Below are positions 9,091 to 22,296 of a stretch of 64,000 nucleotides of DNA, piece after piece. The stretch covers positions 730,556 to 794,555 of the forward strand of contig JANPYM010000003.1 in assembly GCA_025890175.1 (NCBI GenBank), in the 5' to 3' direction. Position 1 is the stretch's first letter. Each line of letters begins with the position of its first letter. Source of the stretch: Ciborinia camelliae (taxonomy: Eukaryota; Ascomycota; Leotiomycetes; Helotiales; Sclerotiniaceae). Below the pieces are notes generated by a model. That model did not search any database and was not told the DNA's origin. It was given only the letters and a program-made list of their open reading frames with translations. The translations under genes were made by a program, and so were the position numbers.

Positions 9091-11968
9091 CTTGTATCTA
9101 GGAAATGAAATGCGCGTGATGGTATGTGGGATGGTATATAACTTCATGCGCTTTAACATGCGTTTTGTTTCATCAATGGTGATACAAGCATAGGTACCTA
9201 CCTACCTACTCAGATATGCAAATTACTGTACAAGCCGGCGTAATGATATTACAGTATTCCAGGACCCAAAAAAAACAAAAAAAAAACAAATACCTTAGCA
9301 ATGAAAAGAAAAGAAAAGAAATCCAGTCCCTACCTACCTACCTAATAATACAATCATAAAAAGAAATCATCATTATTACTCTCGGGAATCGCATTAGATA
9401 TGGATATAGATTTGGAGCTGGTAGCCCTTCCAGGTTTCTTTTATTCATAGGTATGGTATGGTATGGTATATGGATAGGTAGATAATCGTGAAACATTTCA
9501 TTTTATTTTATTTGGGCGTTGGTTGATCGCTCTACGGACGGCGGTATAAGTTATTATAATAAGAGATGAGATGGGATGAGATGAGATGAGACCCAAATAT
9601 GAATCAACAAGTTGTTAAGTTGTCAAATTGTCAAATTGTCGGTGATACTTTGGTCCTGGGAGTAGGTATCTATTTGATAAATTGTATGGTATGGTATTGA
9701 CGGTATTGATGGTACCGTAAAAAATCTTGAAGGGATTTGAGGTGGATGTGGATGTGAATGTGGATGTGGATGTGGATGTGGATTTGCATGAATTGTTGAA
9801 ATAGGTAAGAAATTCTTTCATGATAGCCCTGGAGTAGTAGCATAGTAGGTACTAGGTAGGTAAGGTAGGTAGTATGATACCTGGACGGGCTGCCCAGGTA
9901 GGTAGGATTTAAGGTTCATTTGTTATATGCGTGAGGGGCTCGTGCGTGTGGTATATATGTAATATGTATGGTAATGTATGGTATGGTATGGTATGATATA
10001 ACAATAATATGGGAAATTGAAATTGAGAAGGAATAGTAGAATAGGGATATAGAGATTAATGCAAGCGGACTGAGTTTGTCGAAGGAAGGACGTGGTTTTG
10101 AAGGATGTTTTGCTAATAAGTCTAAGGTTAGGTATTTAAGGTTGTTGGAGTACAGTACATATGGTTTTTGGTGTCTGTACTCGAGTATCATGTGTATTGT
10201 ATGTACAGCATATCCAATGTGCATTCTGTATGATGGATAGATTACAGTACATAGATTGAGGGGTTTGGGAAGGGAAATTTTTAATCTTGACACTAAGCTT
10301 GAGAATCATCGTGGTTTAAATTTCCTACCGAGACTTCCTAGATTTCCTTCCCACTTACTTACATGCGTTGGCAAAGTACCTAACTTCTAAGAGGCTAAGA
10401 TGCGGGAGTTGAGTTGTCCACATGGATGATGGATGGATGCCATATGCTGCGCTGTAAGGATGGGAGTGGGAGTTGATGAATGGTTGGTTGGCTGGCTGGT
10501 TATATTCAAGACCATGGATGGCGAAGAGTTCTTTTGGTTTGTAGAGACTAGACATAGTTCACGAGGAAAGAAAATGTGATCATGCTGGAGGCTTTAGTTG
10601 CATAGGTTGGTAGCTACAAGCTGGAGATGAGTGATATTCTCAATAGAAATGCATTATTTTATCTTCTTAATGGTATACTCGAAAGTATTAACCATGTCGA
10701 GAATTGAAATCTTGAGTAACTTGTAACTTGTGACTTGTCCCTCAAGTACAGTATTGTTCTAGCGGTCTTCGATGCATAAACATCAATGGATGCCATGATC
10801 AAGCTTCTTTGATGTATACATGAATCAACCCTACCATTCTCTTCATCCATTTCGACAACTGAAGGGACATCGACCATACCAATCATACGTAGTATTATTG
10901 CAAATACGATGAATGGAATGTAATCTTCCATCTCTCAGACTGTACTTTGTTTGACCTTACCATTTATCTACCTCCCTCCCACCGGTCCCTCACTAGAGAA
11001 CGAACGATAATATCAGGGCAAACGATTTATTTGATGCAGCCAGCCAGCGAGCCAACCAACCAGTCAGCCAAGTTCTAACCAGCCAAACAGTCAACAGCCA
11101 AGTCGTTACTAGACCAAACAATATTACGACCACATATATAAAACATCTTTGCTGTGGATGATGCGATGCGCATTGTGGACGAATAGCTACATAGCATAAA
11201 ATCCTGAGTAAAGCCATAAAGCCCAAAGCCCAAAGCCCAAAGCTCAAAACAAACCCAGCCCAAATTCGCATATGAGAATCATACCCGTCGTTCATTGGCC
11301 GAGCCTTTCCCTAACATAAAGTGACGGCACGGGCCATTCGAGCCAATTAATGTCCCCTGAAATTTTGATAGGTAGAATTTAACTACCGGGCACTAAGCAA
11401 TTGATGCTACGCTCAACTTGGTGTGCTTGTATCTGTATTAAGAATCCCCTTTAATTTTTATCCGATCTTCAATTTCACAATTTGATTGATTGATTGATGG
11501 AATAGGAAATCATATCAGCTCATCAATTTATATTGATTTTTCATTTGTTTAAAATCTAAAGAAAAAGTTATCTCCCCCCCCGCGCGCGAGAGTGAGAGAG
11601 AGAGAACGTGGTTGGGAAAATCAAGGACAAACTCATACTCACTCATTCAGTCATTCATTCATTCATTTATTCGTTCACTCATTCAAATCGTTCTATCCAT
11701 TCATTTTTCACTCTTTCAATTTTCTATTCTGTACGGCCACTTTTTGAATCGACCCATTCTATCAATCCACCCATCTATCAATCCTGTGTCCACCTTAACT
11801 TTGTCCCTCAAATTAAATTCTTATCCGCAGGAGCCCCCATCTGATACAAGAATCAAGACATCATCCATCCACTCCACTGAACTTCTACGCAACATACTCG
11901 AATGTACTTTGCATAGGAAATTTCATGATCTGCGATATCGATAATAAACTCGACATATCTTCGCAATC
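9091..11968. repeat. Gene-free, microsatellite-rich region and MSB1 promoter
   Basis: Nearly 2.9 kb without a convincing gene. It contains CTACCTAC/TAGGTAGG runs (9190-9215, 9330-9345, 9845-9905), GGTATGGTAT, GATGAGATGAGATG (9565-9590), GTGGATGTGGATGT (9740-9785), CCAACCAACCAGCC (11040-11090), AGCCCAAAGCCCAA (11215-11260) and TCATTCATTCATTC (11645-11690). Short ORFs here are read from repeats. A CGCGCGCGAGAGTGAGAGAGAG run at 11581-11604 precedes the MSB1 leader. Confidence 0.7.
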
Positions 11969-14900
11969 ATGCCGAACTTCTTCTCCAGGTTAAAGGGTAA
12001 AGATGGTCCAACGAAAGCATCCAGGAAGAAGGGAGGACTTGACGATCTTGCGGATCAACGACCACCGAAGCCGACATGGACGGATGCATGGACACGAACC
12101 ACTGTAGAACCAGAAGAGATTCAGGAAATCGTGAGGGGATGTACCGTGGAATTGAAATCGAGAGGTATGATATGATTCAGAATTGATATCGTGCCGTTAT
12201 CGATTATGCACGAAGCCTAGGGGAATTTTACCATGGGGGTTTTTTTTCATGTTACACATGCTAATTCGTTTGGTCCTTGCAGCTTTGGACACCCCATTCC
12301 TTCTCCTTCCATTCCGACCTACGTCAGACCCAAGTGCGGCAAGAACGTTCATTAGGAATTTCTTCGATAGGAGACACTTGCGTGGAGATGCGTTGGCACA
12401 AGAATTGAGACTCACGGAACCTATGGTGAGCGGCTAGATCGAGCTCTAGAGTGGGATAAATAACTAATGTCAAATAGGTTCTATGTAGTGTTCTCAAATG
12501 GTGTTGGAGTCGAATGGTTGGTGGTGTAGTTTCATGGGACGCTTATGAGTTATTCAAGGTTGGAGAACATGGTATGAGATTTTATACAAATGGGTAAGAA
12601 ACCATGGCTAACTCTGACAGATTCAAATTATGCCCGCGACGCATTTGTTACTTTTATACCTTTGAGTGTCGATTCTGATGCGAGAAGAGATATCATTTTT
12701 GACTTTTTCGATCTCTTATCAGCAATTGCTGCACATGGAAAATTGAATGGTTTGGCTGGACGAAAATTATCGAGATATGCAGGATGGTGGGCTTTCGATC
12801 AAGTTGATACTGGTAATGGATTTGATGGTGGATATAAAGGATGGTCAACGTGGGTAAAACTGTCAGGTGGTTTAGAAAAGTGTGCTAACAATAATATAGT
12901 GCGGCTGATGCTGCAAGTCATCTATTCTTCGCCTATCTTCGATCACTCTCCCCCGATTCTGTCGCAGGTATGAACGGTATATCTAAATTGCCAATGTCAT
13001 TACAGAAGCTTGTCCAGGAAACAGAATATCCACCGGAACACCCTTCGTTATTACAACAATCTACTACAAAAGTGGTAATGATAGTCAATTCCGTTTCACC
13101 CACGCCTTTTGCATTGTTACGAAGAGCCAATCACTTCCAATATCGAGATGATGACCGCGCTCTGCAGCGATTTTCTGAATATGAGGATCCCGTAAGAGCT
13201 TTGACTGATGAATGCCGTCGTGTTCTGAGATCGATTTCTTCGACCAATCAGTCTCAAATATCTAGTTCTAAGGAGTCCCCAGGTCAACGCGATGCGTCCT
13301 GGTCACGATTCGAGGATATTGGATTTTCTGCATCTTTTGATGAGGATGTGGCGGAAGATGAAACTAATTTCTTAGCGCCGAAGAAACCAAAACAAATTGA
13401 AGGACTGAGAACTACTCCGGCAAATGGCGGAGGTATGTCTGGTGATAGGCCAACTACCCCCTCTTGGGCAGATTTCCTCTCATCGGGCTTTGTTGATGAT
13501 GGACCAAGTAGTCCTCCACCTCTACTATTACCTCCCGATAAGATATTACCACCGCTTAATACCAGGGCAGGAAGCTCACAATCACATCAACCTAGACTCG
13601 AATCAAATAAAGACTTGGAACCTGGTGAGCTTGCAAGTATTACTAGATTTGATTTAGATGATTCGTTCTGGTGGGTTTGGATTAGTAGTTTGGCTGGCGA
13701 GGAGACTGTAGACAGAAAGGCTTCATTTGGACGTTGCGCTTTGATCGAGACAACCATTCCTGGTGGCCGTTGGTTAGTGATGGAGGAGATGGTTAAAGGC
13801 GCAGCACCAGAGCCTGAAGCAGGAGCTTACATTGCGGAGAAAAAGAGTTTTTGGGGTCGAAGTAAGAGGAACAAAAGTAGCGGGAAGCGACGAGGATCTA
13901 CTGGGAAAACCGAGTTGGAGAAACCCAACACCTTAAAGCCTGGATATAGTCAGAGTACGAGCGCCAGCAAGACTACCATCGGTCCTGACCAGCATGCTCG
14001 AATTCAAGCAGCCGCAATTCGATTACAACAAAGACAAAGAAAGCAAGATGAGGAGAAAGGACTAGGGGCTCGACGTGGTAGAAATGATTTGGAATCAGCT
14101 TCAGTGAAGACCAGCAGTATCTTGACACTTCAACCAATGCTCCAAGAGGCTTCTCCGGCAATGAAATGGGCAAATAAGTACGACAAAGATGCAATTCGAG
14201 AAGCGTATCTCGGTAGTAATAGCACGGGACGCGGCCTTGGAGAAACGACCACGCAGACGAACGGGAATTCATACGACCGTCAAGCGGCTCTATCGCCGGG
14301 TATCAACATTAACAGAGAACTTCCAGCCACTCCAACTATTCAAAATGGACCGGAATCACCTTTACCACCTCTACCAATCGAAAATGATAAAACCGATGTG
14401 GCGTCATCTCCAATTTCACCGGCTAAAATTCATCCACCCGAAAGAAAGCCAGTTCCAATGCCTCCTTCTCCTTTGAAGCAAACTCAGCCAAGTATGGATA
14501 TTCCACGAGCTTCTCTAGATCATTTAGCCTCAAGCCCTGAATTTCAGGAAGGTAACAAGAAATTGAAGAAAAAGGATCCTGCTACCGGCACTGGATTCAG
14601 AGGCATGTTCGGCAGGAAGAAGCAAGCGAATCCTGCACCACCAAATGCTTCTGAAGTAGCAATGTATGGCAAAGGTGGAATTCGATCCGAAGGGAAAATG
14701 AATAGTCTCACTAGACGTTTCTCGAGAAAAAAGAGTCCTCTTACATCACCTCAAACTGATAGGGGAGATGGGTTTGTTTCATCGGCGTCTCCAATGTCAC
14801 CTGGAGACCGCACTCCTGTTACTCCAGCAAGTCCCCTTCGTCCTTCTTCCGAACATTCTATTGCCCAAGACGATATTTCCAGAGTCGATACTGAGGATGC

Positions 14901-15399
14901 TCGAGAAGCTCGTCAAGAATTCTCTAGATTTGATCAAGGACCCCTCGAAGATTTTCCAGCATTCGTCCCAACAGCCGAATCAAATACACCAAGAGCAAGT
15001 GTAGACTCTATATCACCACCAAACATAACGCCAAGCCGACATGAGGTAGTTGACCAAGAATCTCGAGTAGCACCATTCGTGGAACAAGCTTCTCCCCAGG
15101 ATAGATGGGCACAAATCCGTAAAAATGCTGCCGAACAGGCAGCAGCAAATAGACAAAGCGAGGAACAATCTAGAGGTGGGTATAGTCAACCGACTGATAA
15201 TGATGACGGAGAAACGTCTGGAGAAGAGAGTGAGTACTTACCTCCTTCAGCATCTACATCTACCTCATGGGAAGACATACTAATAGGTCCAGCAATCGAA
15301 TCTCGCGTTGCACGTATCAAGGCTCGTGTAGCTGAACTTACGGGTAATATGGAGACAAATAACTCTTCTGCCCCTCCTATTCGAAGAAAAGCTCTATAG
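11969..15399 (+). CDS. MSB1: Msb1/Mug8-domain morphogenesis protein
   Basis: Fungal polarity protein of the Msb1/Mug8 (RhoGAP-fold) family, which works with Cdc42/Rho1 signalling at growth sites. Exons 11969-12164, 12283-12425, 12478-12571, 12621-12849 and 12900-15399 close in frame to give 1053 aa. The conserved domain fills about residues 1-450: DAWTRTTVEPEEIQEIVRGC, ALDTPFLLLPFRPTSDPSAA, SVLKWCWSRMVGGVVSWDAY, GRKLSRYAGWWAFD, then GWSTAADAASHLFFAYLRSL. The rest is disordered, rich in Ser/Pro/Lys, with repeated basic clusters (RGMFGRKKQ, TRRFSRKKSP) and SPxxP-type sites that look like phosphorylation or membrane-binding segments. Intron 4 must use the donor GTGGGT at 12850; the stronger-looking GTAAAA three bases on would put a stop in frame. 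The gene sits alone between two microsatellite blocks. Confidence 0.92.
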
Positions 15400-16194
15400 A
15401 TTCTCTTAGATTTATACTGATACCAATACATGTGTCACAACACACCCACCACCAAAATAACACCCATACAAAGAGTAGATCTTTTCCAGCACACCTATCG
15501 ACCCAGCCCCAATTTGCATACAACGAGCATTTACATTCTACTGTCCGATAATTTTCCCCCACTACTAAAGCTTTTTTGATATTCCACATCTGGTCTTGAT
15601 TATTGCAGGGCATATAATTCGGTCTGATCTGGTTTGATTCGACATATTTTTTTGAGTTTTCTTTTTTAATCCCATTTGCTGCAGTTTTCTTTTTTCTACT
15701 CTTTTTTTTTCTTTCTTTTTGAGATACCATTCATGATTTCTGTTCTGCGCTTTGCGGTTTGTGAGTTGGAGATGGGTGAGATGAGATGGGTGAGATGAGA
15801 TGGGTGAGATGAGATGAGATGAGAGGGTGGAAGAAGGCGATGGAAATGATGGAAGGAAGGAGGGAAGGAGGGAAGGGGGAAATGATCGCTAGCGATCTTT
15901 ATGAAGGTGTGAATAGGGATGGGGATGGAGGTGGCAGTGGTTTTCTTCTATTGTACTTTTGGTTTCGGAAGTGGTTAATGAGCTACGGCTTGTGGAGGTA
16001 GAGGAGAGATTTGTAGAGAGAGACGGGAGGAGAGTGGGGAGTGGGATGTGCGAAGTGCGGAGTGTGAAGTGGGAAGTGTGAATTGAAAGATGTTTGAGAT
16101 ATTAATGGTGCTGTGCTCTGATTTTGATTTTGATTCGTTCTTTTTCTTTGGGGGTTGGTGAGATGTTTGGATTTTGTTTGTATTTGTTTGTTTG

Positions 16195-16232
<38 letters not shown>

Positions 16233-16233
16233 A

Positions 16234-16264
<31 letters not shown>

Positions 16265-19090
16265 TGTGAAAATGAGAATTGCGAAAATGAGAATTGATAA
16301 AGGGAGAATTGCGAAAATAAGAATTGATAAAATGAGAATTGATAAAGGGAAGGAAGGGGAGGGAGGGGATACCTATCTGCCTGCCTACCTACCTACCTAC
16401 CTAGCTAGTAGATGATGATGTAGATTATATAGTAGATGATAGAGTAGATGATGGAGTAGATAATGGAGTAAATGATGGAGTAAATGATGGAGTAAATGAT
16501 AAAGTAAATGATGAAGTAGATGATAAAGGGAATGTAGTAGATGATAGAGGGAATATAATATTGGGGGGGGGGAGTGGGGGTGGGGGAGTGAGGGGGAGAA
16601 TGCAGTATTGGGGTGGGGGTGAGGGAGATGAGATGAGATGAGATAAAGAATGTAAATATTTAATTTGGAGGTACCTAGCTAGGTATGAAGTTGAATGTGA
16701 AATGTGAAATGGGAAATGGGAAATAGTTGATTGATTTTTGGTGGGGATGGTGGTTGTGGGGATGGTGGTTGTGGTGGTGGTTGTGATGGTGGTGGTGGTG
16801 ATGGTGGTTGTGGTTGTGGTTGTGGTGGGGATGGCTAGGTGAGGTAGGTAGGTAGGGAATGGACGAGTTTTGTGAGGATGGAGGGATTTAGTGAATGGGT
16901 TTTGTGAGGGGAGTGAGGCGAGTGGGTGAGAGGCGAGTGCCGGTAAGTAGGTGGGTAGATAGATGAAGGTAGTAGACGGTAAAGGGTATTTGCTACCTAC
17001 CTACCTACCTACCTAGTTGAGGAGTTAAGGGGTTAAGGAGTTATGGAGTTAAGATCTTTGGATAGGGAGACTGAGGGAGAGAAGGAAGAGGGAGGGAGGA
17101 GGGGAAAAGGGAAGGGAAGAGGGGAAGGGAAGAGGGGGGAAGAGAGGAAGCTGTGAGTGAATGAGTTGAAGTGTATGGGTGGTGGATAAGTGGATGATTA
17201 AGGGGTGGGGGAAATGTGAGGTTGGGGTTGAGTGGGGAAGAGGGGGGGAGAAGAGAGGGGGAGAAGAGAGGGGGAGAAGAGAGGGGGAGAAGAGAGGGGG
17301 AGTAGAGAGGGGGGAGAAGAGAGGGGGAGGGGTGAGGGAAATGGGAGGTTGGGGTTGAGTGGGGGTAGTGAAAAAATGAGGAATAAGAGATGAGAGATGG
17401 GGCGGAGGATTTTAGACGGAGGTGTGAGGGGTGAGGGGAGGGGGAGAAGAGAGGGGGAGAAGAGAGGGGGAGAAGATGTGGAGGATTTTAGAGGGAGGTG
17501 TGAGAGATGAGAGATGAGGTGGAGGGTTTTCGACGGAGGTGTGAGGGGGAGAGAAGAGGGGGAGAGAAGAGGGGGGGAAAAGAGGGGGGGAAAAGAGGGG
17601 GAGAAGAGAGGAGGAGAAAAGGCGTAAGTTCGTTGTGTCGATGTATGCTGTACATATATATATATATATATATATATGCCTAACTAGGTATATATATATA
17701 TATACAAACATCCGAATAGAATAGCCGAAAGGAAGGAAGAAACAAAAAAGGCAAAAAAGGAGAAAAAGGAGAAAGAAGCGAAATCGATGATATGATCCTA
17801 TATATATTATAAAATATAATATGAGATGAAATAGCATAGGATATAAATGTGTTTTTATAGTATTAGATTTTATGGGAATGAGTAGGAGCGGTTTTGAAGA
17901 AATGGAGAAGGAGGAGAGGGAGAGATGATTGACCGATCAAATCCTCGGGTTTTACATTTCCTGTTACTTTTGGTCGTCTTGATATGATGGGTTTTCGGTT
18001 ATTCTTTTGGGTTTGGTTAGGTTTGGTTGAGTTTGGTTTGGTTGAGTTTGGGTTGGTTTCTTTTTCTTCTGTAAGTGGAGGTGGAGGTAGGGTTATATAT
18101 AGTGCGTTTATTCAATGATGAGATACGTTTTAGTTGTTGAAACTTGTTCAAGATATTGTACTATTGGAGAGACATTTGAGGGGATGCGGAGGTGGGTTGG
18201 TGCGTATGGATACGTACGGATATGTAGAGATTTGGAGACTTGGGGTTCTTTATCTATCTAGATAGGTAGGTAGATGGGTTGGTAGGTAGGTATGGAAAAA
18301 TGATCTGGGACTCGGAGGATTTGGGATTGGGATTGGGATGCGTAGGTATTTAGTATTGGTGGATAGTGCAATAGATTTCAATGTGGGTTTTTTTGATAGT
18401 ATGGTATTGGGATAGCATTGGGGTGGCGAGGGGGGTAGAAGGTAGAAGGAAGGGATTTGGAGGATTTTGGGGATGATGGGGTGGTTTGTGGTGGTGGTGG
18501 TAGTGGCGGTGGTGGTATTATCTAGTTGGAATGGCTTTTTGTTATTGCTGTTATTGCTTGGGAAAACATGTCAAGATCATTCATATACCTATTAACATAA
18601 GATAAAGCATCTCAGTGCTATAGGGAGTGAGGGCAAAGGGGTATCGAAGATGAAGATCTTTGAGGTTAGTAACTATGCAATGCAATATCATGAAGCGTTC
18701 CTTGAAGTGCTTGCAGGTGCGTGGAGACGCGGACGTCGAAGAGGGGTATTTGTATCCAGTAATGTATGATATGGGACATGGTCTAGGTGAGTAAGTGAAT
18801 ACATACCTGTTTGGCTCAGGAGGGAGATTTGGGAGCAAGGATTATTGGTCACGCTAGTGCGTTGTTGTTTTATTTCTCCTCATCGCTTCTTCCCTATGTC
18901 AACAGTAAATAGTACTATACAATGAGCAAAGGCATAAGCAGCCCTCTGATAAGATAGATCTCTTTCCATAAAACTGTGTATATATCTTTCTTACATTGCC
19001 ATCGTAGTTTGGTGGTCGTGTGTCAGTCGCACGTGAAATCCCCTGTCACGGTGTTTAGTCACATGTTATATCGGTTATTTGGTGGTGGCC
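15400..19090. repeat. Microsatellite and purine-tract block
   Basis: About 3.7 kb with no gene seen. Parts in order: GATGAGATGG (15760-15825); TTGA tetranucleotide repeat, about 17 units, with one TTAA variant (16191-16260); GATGATGGAGTAAAT repeats (16410-16550); GGTGGTTGTGGTGGGGATG (16740-16830); strongly purine-biased GAGAGGGGGAGAA repeats (17065-17620) with GGAGGTGTGAGGG sub-repeats; TA dinucleotides at 17655-17702 around GCCTAACTAGG; GGTTTGGTTGAGTTTG (18010-18060). Long apparent ORFs on the minus strand are Leu/Pro/Ser-rich translations of the purine tract. Confidence 0.75.
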
Positions 19091-20118
19091 ATGAATGGCT
19101 AATGATTGAGGGCGTACGCAGCATGTACGTGTTTCAGAGCCTATTCTGATTTTGAAGCTGAAAAGGTTGATTTTTATGAAATTTTGAAGCTTTTACTACC
19201 TTGGGGCGTACAAGTGCGCCCCCCCCTCCCCCCAAACCCTCTACCCCTCGGCGTAACAATAAAGTAAATAACAACAAAGATCATATATTGTTTATATGAT
19301 ACTAATAAAAATTGAATTGTAATACTAAAATTCTTTCGAAACAAAGTTTTTCCAATATTAGATCACATAACTCATATAAAAATGGTTCCTAATGGAAATC
19401 CAAATGCAACATACAAAATCGAACCCCCCCTTAGTGGCCTCCGCAGAACATTTTCTGAGCCAAGGCTCTGAAACATTAGCCGTGATAATCTTCCATTGAT
19501 GGTTGTCTGAACGCGACTTTTTGAGGTTACATCTAGCCCGACGTGTATAACAACCCAGAAGAATCAGCCAAAGAGATGGTTTTTCATACGCCCCTACAAC
19601 ATGAAAACTCATGCATTGTTAGGCAAATCTAACGGCCATAATATACTTAGTCCAATCGATAAGGCTGAACCGGGTGTCAGAAAAATCATCATGGAGTAAA
19701 ATATTTTGGGGCAAGAGAGAATCAGTAATGAAACCTCAGGATCCTCTTTCTTTTTCTTGTGGGGTTTTAGTATTTTCCTTTGTTGTAATCGCTTCATACT
19801 TGAATGTTTTTATCATACTCATTTATGAGTTTTTCCAAGGCTGGGGGTGGAAAGAGCAAGCCTGGAAAAGCGGCGTGATCGGCAAACATAAGAATTCTTG
19901 TGTGCGAGCTCTCGCATTTTTTGGTGCAGCACAACATTCAATCTCGTCATACCCACCACGATGATTCTATAGCCGGACACTTCAAGGCTGCGTGTTACCA
20001 AGGGTTTGAATAAGATCTGCTCTTCCGCTCTTCGAACGTTCAGATTCTTTCTATATCACTTACCTACGTCGCTGATGTTGGCTTTTTGTGAAGTTGAGAT
20101 CAAAAACATCCGAAAAGA
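19091..20118. other. Intergenic with a possible decayed inverted repeat; HET gene promoter
   Basis: GGCTAATG (19097) and GTTTCAGAGCCT (19131) on the left reappear inverted and adjacent at 19463-19481, suggesting an old inverted-repeat element about 385 bp long. A C-rich run lies at 19218-19238. No protein recognised. Confidence 0.4.
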
Positions 20119-22296
20119 ATGGCGGAGCTATTATTACCAATTCCGAACTCTTCTAATGAAATTTCTCCGATTCTGTCTCCTGTGTGCAAAAATTGCCAAG
20201 AAGTTCTGGATATGTGGTATAAAATGGAGTTTGACGAACATTCGGATGCGGAATGGAACGAATTTTGTCACGCTATTCCACTAAGTTGTCCTATTGCAGA
20301 TAATTGTTTCTTATGCTCACAGTTTCTGGGCCTGCGATATATTATAGCTAAAGCAAATTTCGGATGCCTGGAAGCTTTGAGACTGGACTGGGAGCTTTCA
20401 ATAAGGAGAGAACCACATTGGAAATGGGTGACATATTATCGGAAGCTTAACGCCAAAAAGGATTGTCACATCGGAATATGCCACGTTGCTCATCCAATTC
20501 AAAATGGGCAATTACAATTACAAATCTCATTGGCAGTGTCGCCTTATCTTGAGCTCATTGTGTTACCACAAGAAAGTCAGTGAACAATAATGCGGCCCTT
20601 CAACAAATAGTCTGACGTTGCTAACGCATATTCATCAGAAATTGTAGGATTAGAGAGTTTTGTTAAGATTAGTTCATCTACAGGATCCAATCAGAGCTTG
20701 AAGCTTGCAGCTGAATGGCTAGCAGGTTGTATCGATGGACACTTGGCCTGCCAGAGTAAAATTTCGTCAAAATCGAATTTCTTTCCCACCCGTCTTATTG
20801 ATATCGGGGTGGAGGGCTCTATGCAAACTCCAAGACTATGTCTAAGAAAGTATATACAGTCGAATTCAGTATACTTTACATTAAGTCACTGTTGGGGGGC
20901 TGTCTTACCCCAGCTAGTTCTCCTACAGTCAAATATACAGTCACTCTGCGAAGGCATAAACATCTGCCAACTTTCTAATACTTTTCAGGATGCCTTAAGT
21001 GTGGTCCAAAGTTTGGGGGGGCGATATATTTGGATCGATAGCTTGTGCATTATCCAAGACTCTAGGGACGATTGGTTGGTAGAATCTGCTCGCATGTGCG
21101 ATATCTACGCGAATAGCCACTGCAATATCTGTGCCACAGATGCAAAAGACGGCAGCGAAGGAATATTTCGTGACAGAAAACCACTACAAGTTCAACAAGG
21201 TTGGTGGAACCCCATTGGAGTCGGAACAAGTCAGCTTCATTGCGTATTTAACCCGAATTTTTGGACTTACGACGTGAGCAATAGTGCTCTATATTCTAGA
21301 GCTTGGGCCTGTCAAGAGTGCCTCCTATCAAAAAGAAACCTTCATTTCGGACACAAGCAATTATTTTGGGAATGTCGACAACAGCAGGCGTCAGAAACAT
21401 TTCCCATGGGCTTCCCAAAGATTATCTCTCAATCTAATCTGAAAAATGAGCTGCTGGAAGTTATCAACAGCCCCCAGAAACATCAAGTAAGGGAAGTTTT
21501 GCGAACAAGAGATGTCTGGGGCAAAGTAGTCCGATCATATACCGGGGGCGACCTGACTTATCAAACAGACAAGCTTGTTGCAATCGCAGGACTGGCCGCT
21601 GCCGTACACCAGAGTATTGGCGGCAAATATCTGGCAGGAATATGGGAGAACCATTTACCATCCGGGCTTGTCTGGGCAAGGGCAACTTCGATCAAACCTT
21701 TTAATTCAGTGCTATCTATAGCCCCAACCCAGCCGCAGACTTTCACTGCACCCAGCTGGTCTTGGGCATCGTTAAAATCGGAAGTGGAAATATTTCCAAT
21801 TGTCAATGGAGATATTGAAGAATTGTGCCAGATACTGGAAGCAAATGTCGATCTCGCAAGCGACAACCCATATGGACAGGTATGCGGCGGGTATATCAAA
21901 CTCAAGGGGAACCTTTCCCAGGCTGAATGTAAAGACAAACGACTTTCGGTTTTGATAGACAGTGATCAAGCGGTATATCAATTGCTCGAGGATAGGTATA
22001 TCTTTTGGGACTATAAAGATATAACAGCGCTTGAGGGAATTGCATGTTTATATCTCGTTCCGATCTACAAAAACCGCTTAGATAATGGGGATGTGCGAGT
22101 GGACGGTCTAATAATATACCAAACGGGGCACAAGTATTGGGAATTTAGACGCTGTGGTGCATTTGTTTTGTTTGAGAATCACTGTCCTATGGGTTTTAAA
22201 TCTGTGTGCAATTCTTTTCGCAAATTTTCCGAGGAAGACAAGTCGTCCGAAATCGGACTGGATGGTGATGGGAAAGTTGTTATCACTATTTTGTAA
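20119..22296 (+). CDS. HET-domain (heterokaryon incompatibility) protein
   Basis: A 704-aa protein with a HET domain, the TIR-like effector module of fungal non-self recognition and programmed cell death. Exons 20119-20575 and 20639-22296; the 63-bp intron has a GTCAGT donor and a CTAACGC branch site. The N-terminal 150 aa have a Cys pair (CKNC) and CPIADNCFLCSQF, a common lead-in to HET proteins. HET motifs: YFTLSHCWG (231-239), TFQDALSVVQSLGGRYIWID with SLCIIQD (268-293), then ESARMCDIYANSHCNICATD and SRAWACQECLLSKRNLHFG. The C-terminal half has the usual GDLTYQTDKLVAIAGLA and APSWSWASL segments. No NACHT or repeat domain. It looks intact, with no nonsense codon. Confidence 0.93.

Noticed and set aside
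17412..17837. 141-codon minus-strand ORF rich in Leu, Pro and Ser
   Set aside because: Translation of the GAGAGGGGGAGAA purine tract; low complexity, no conserved features.
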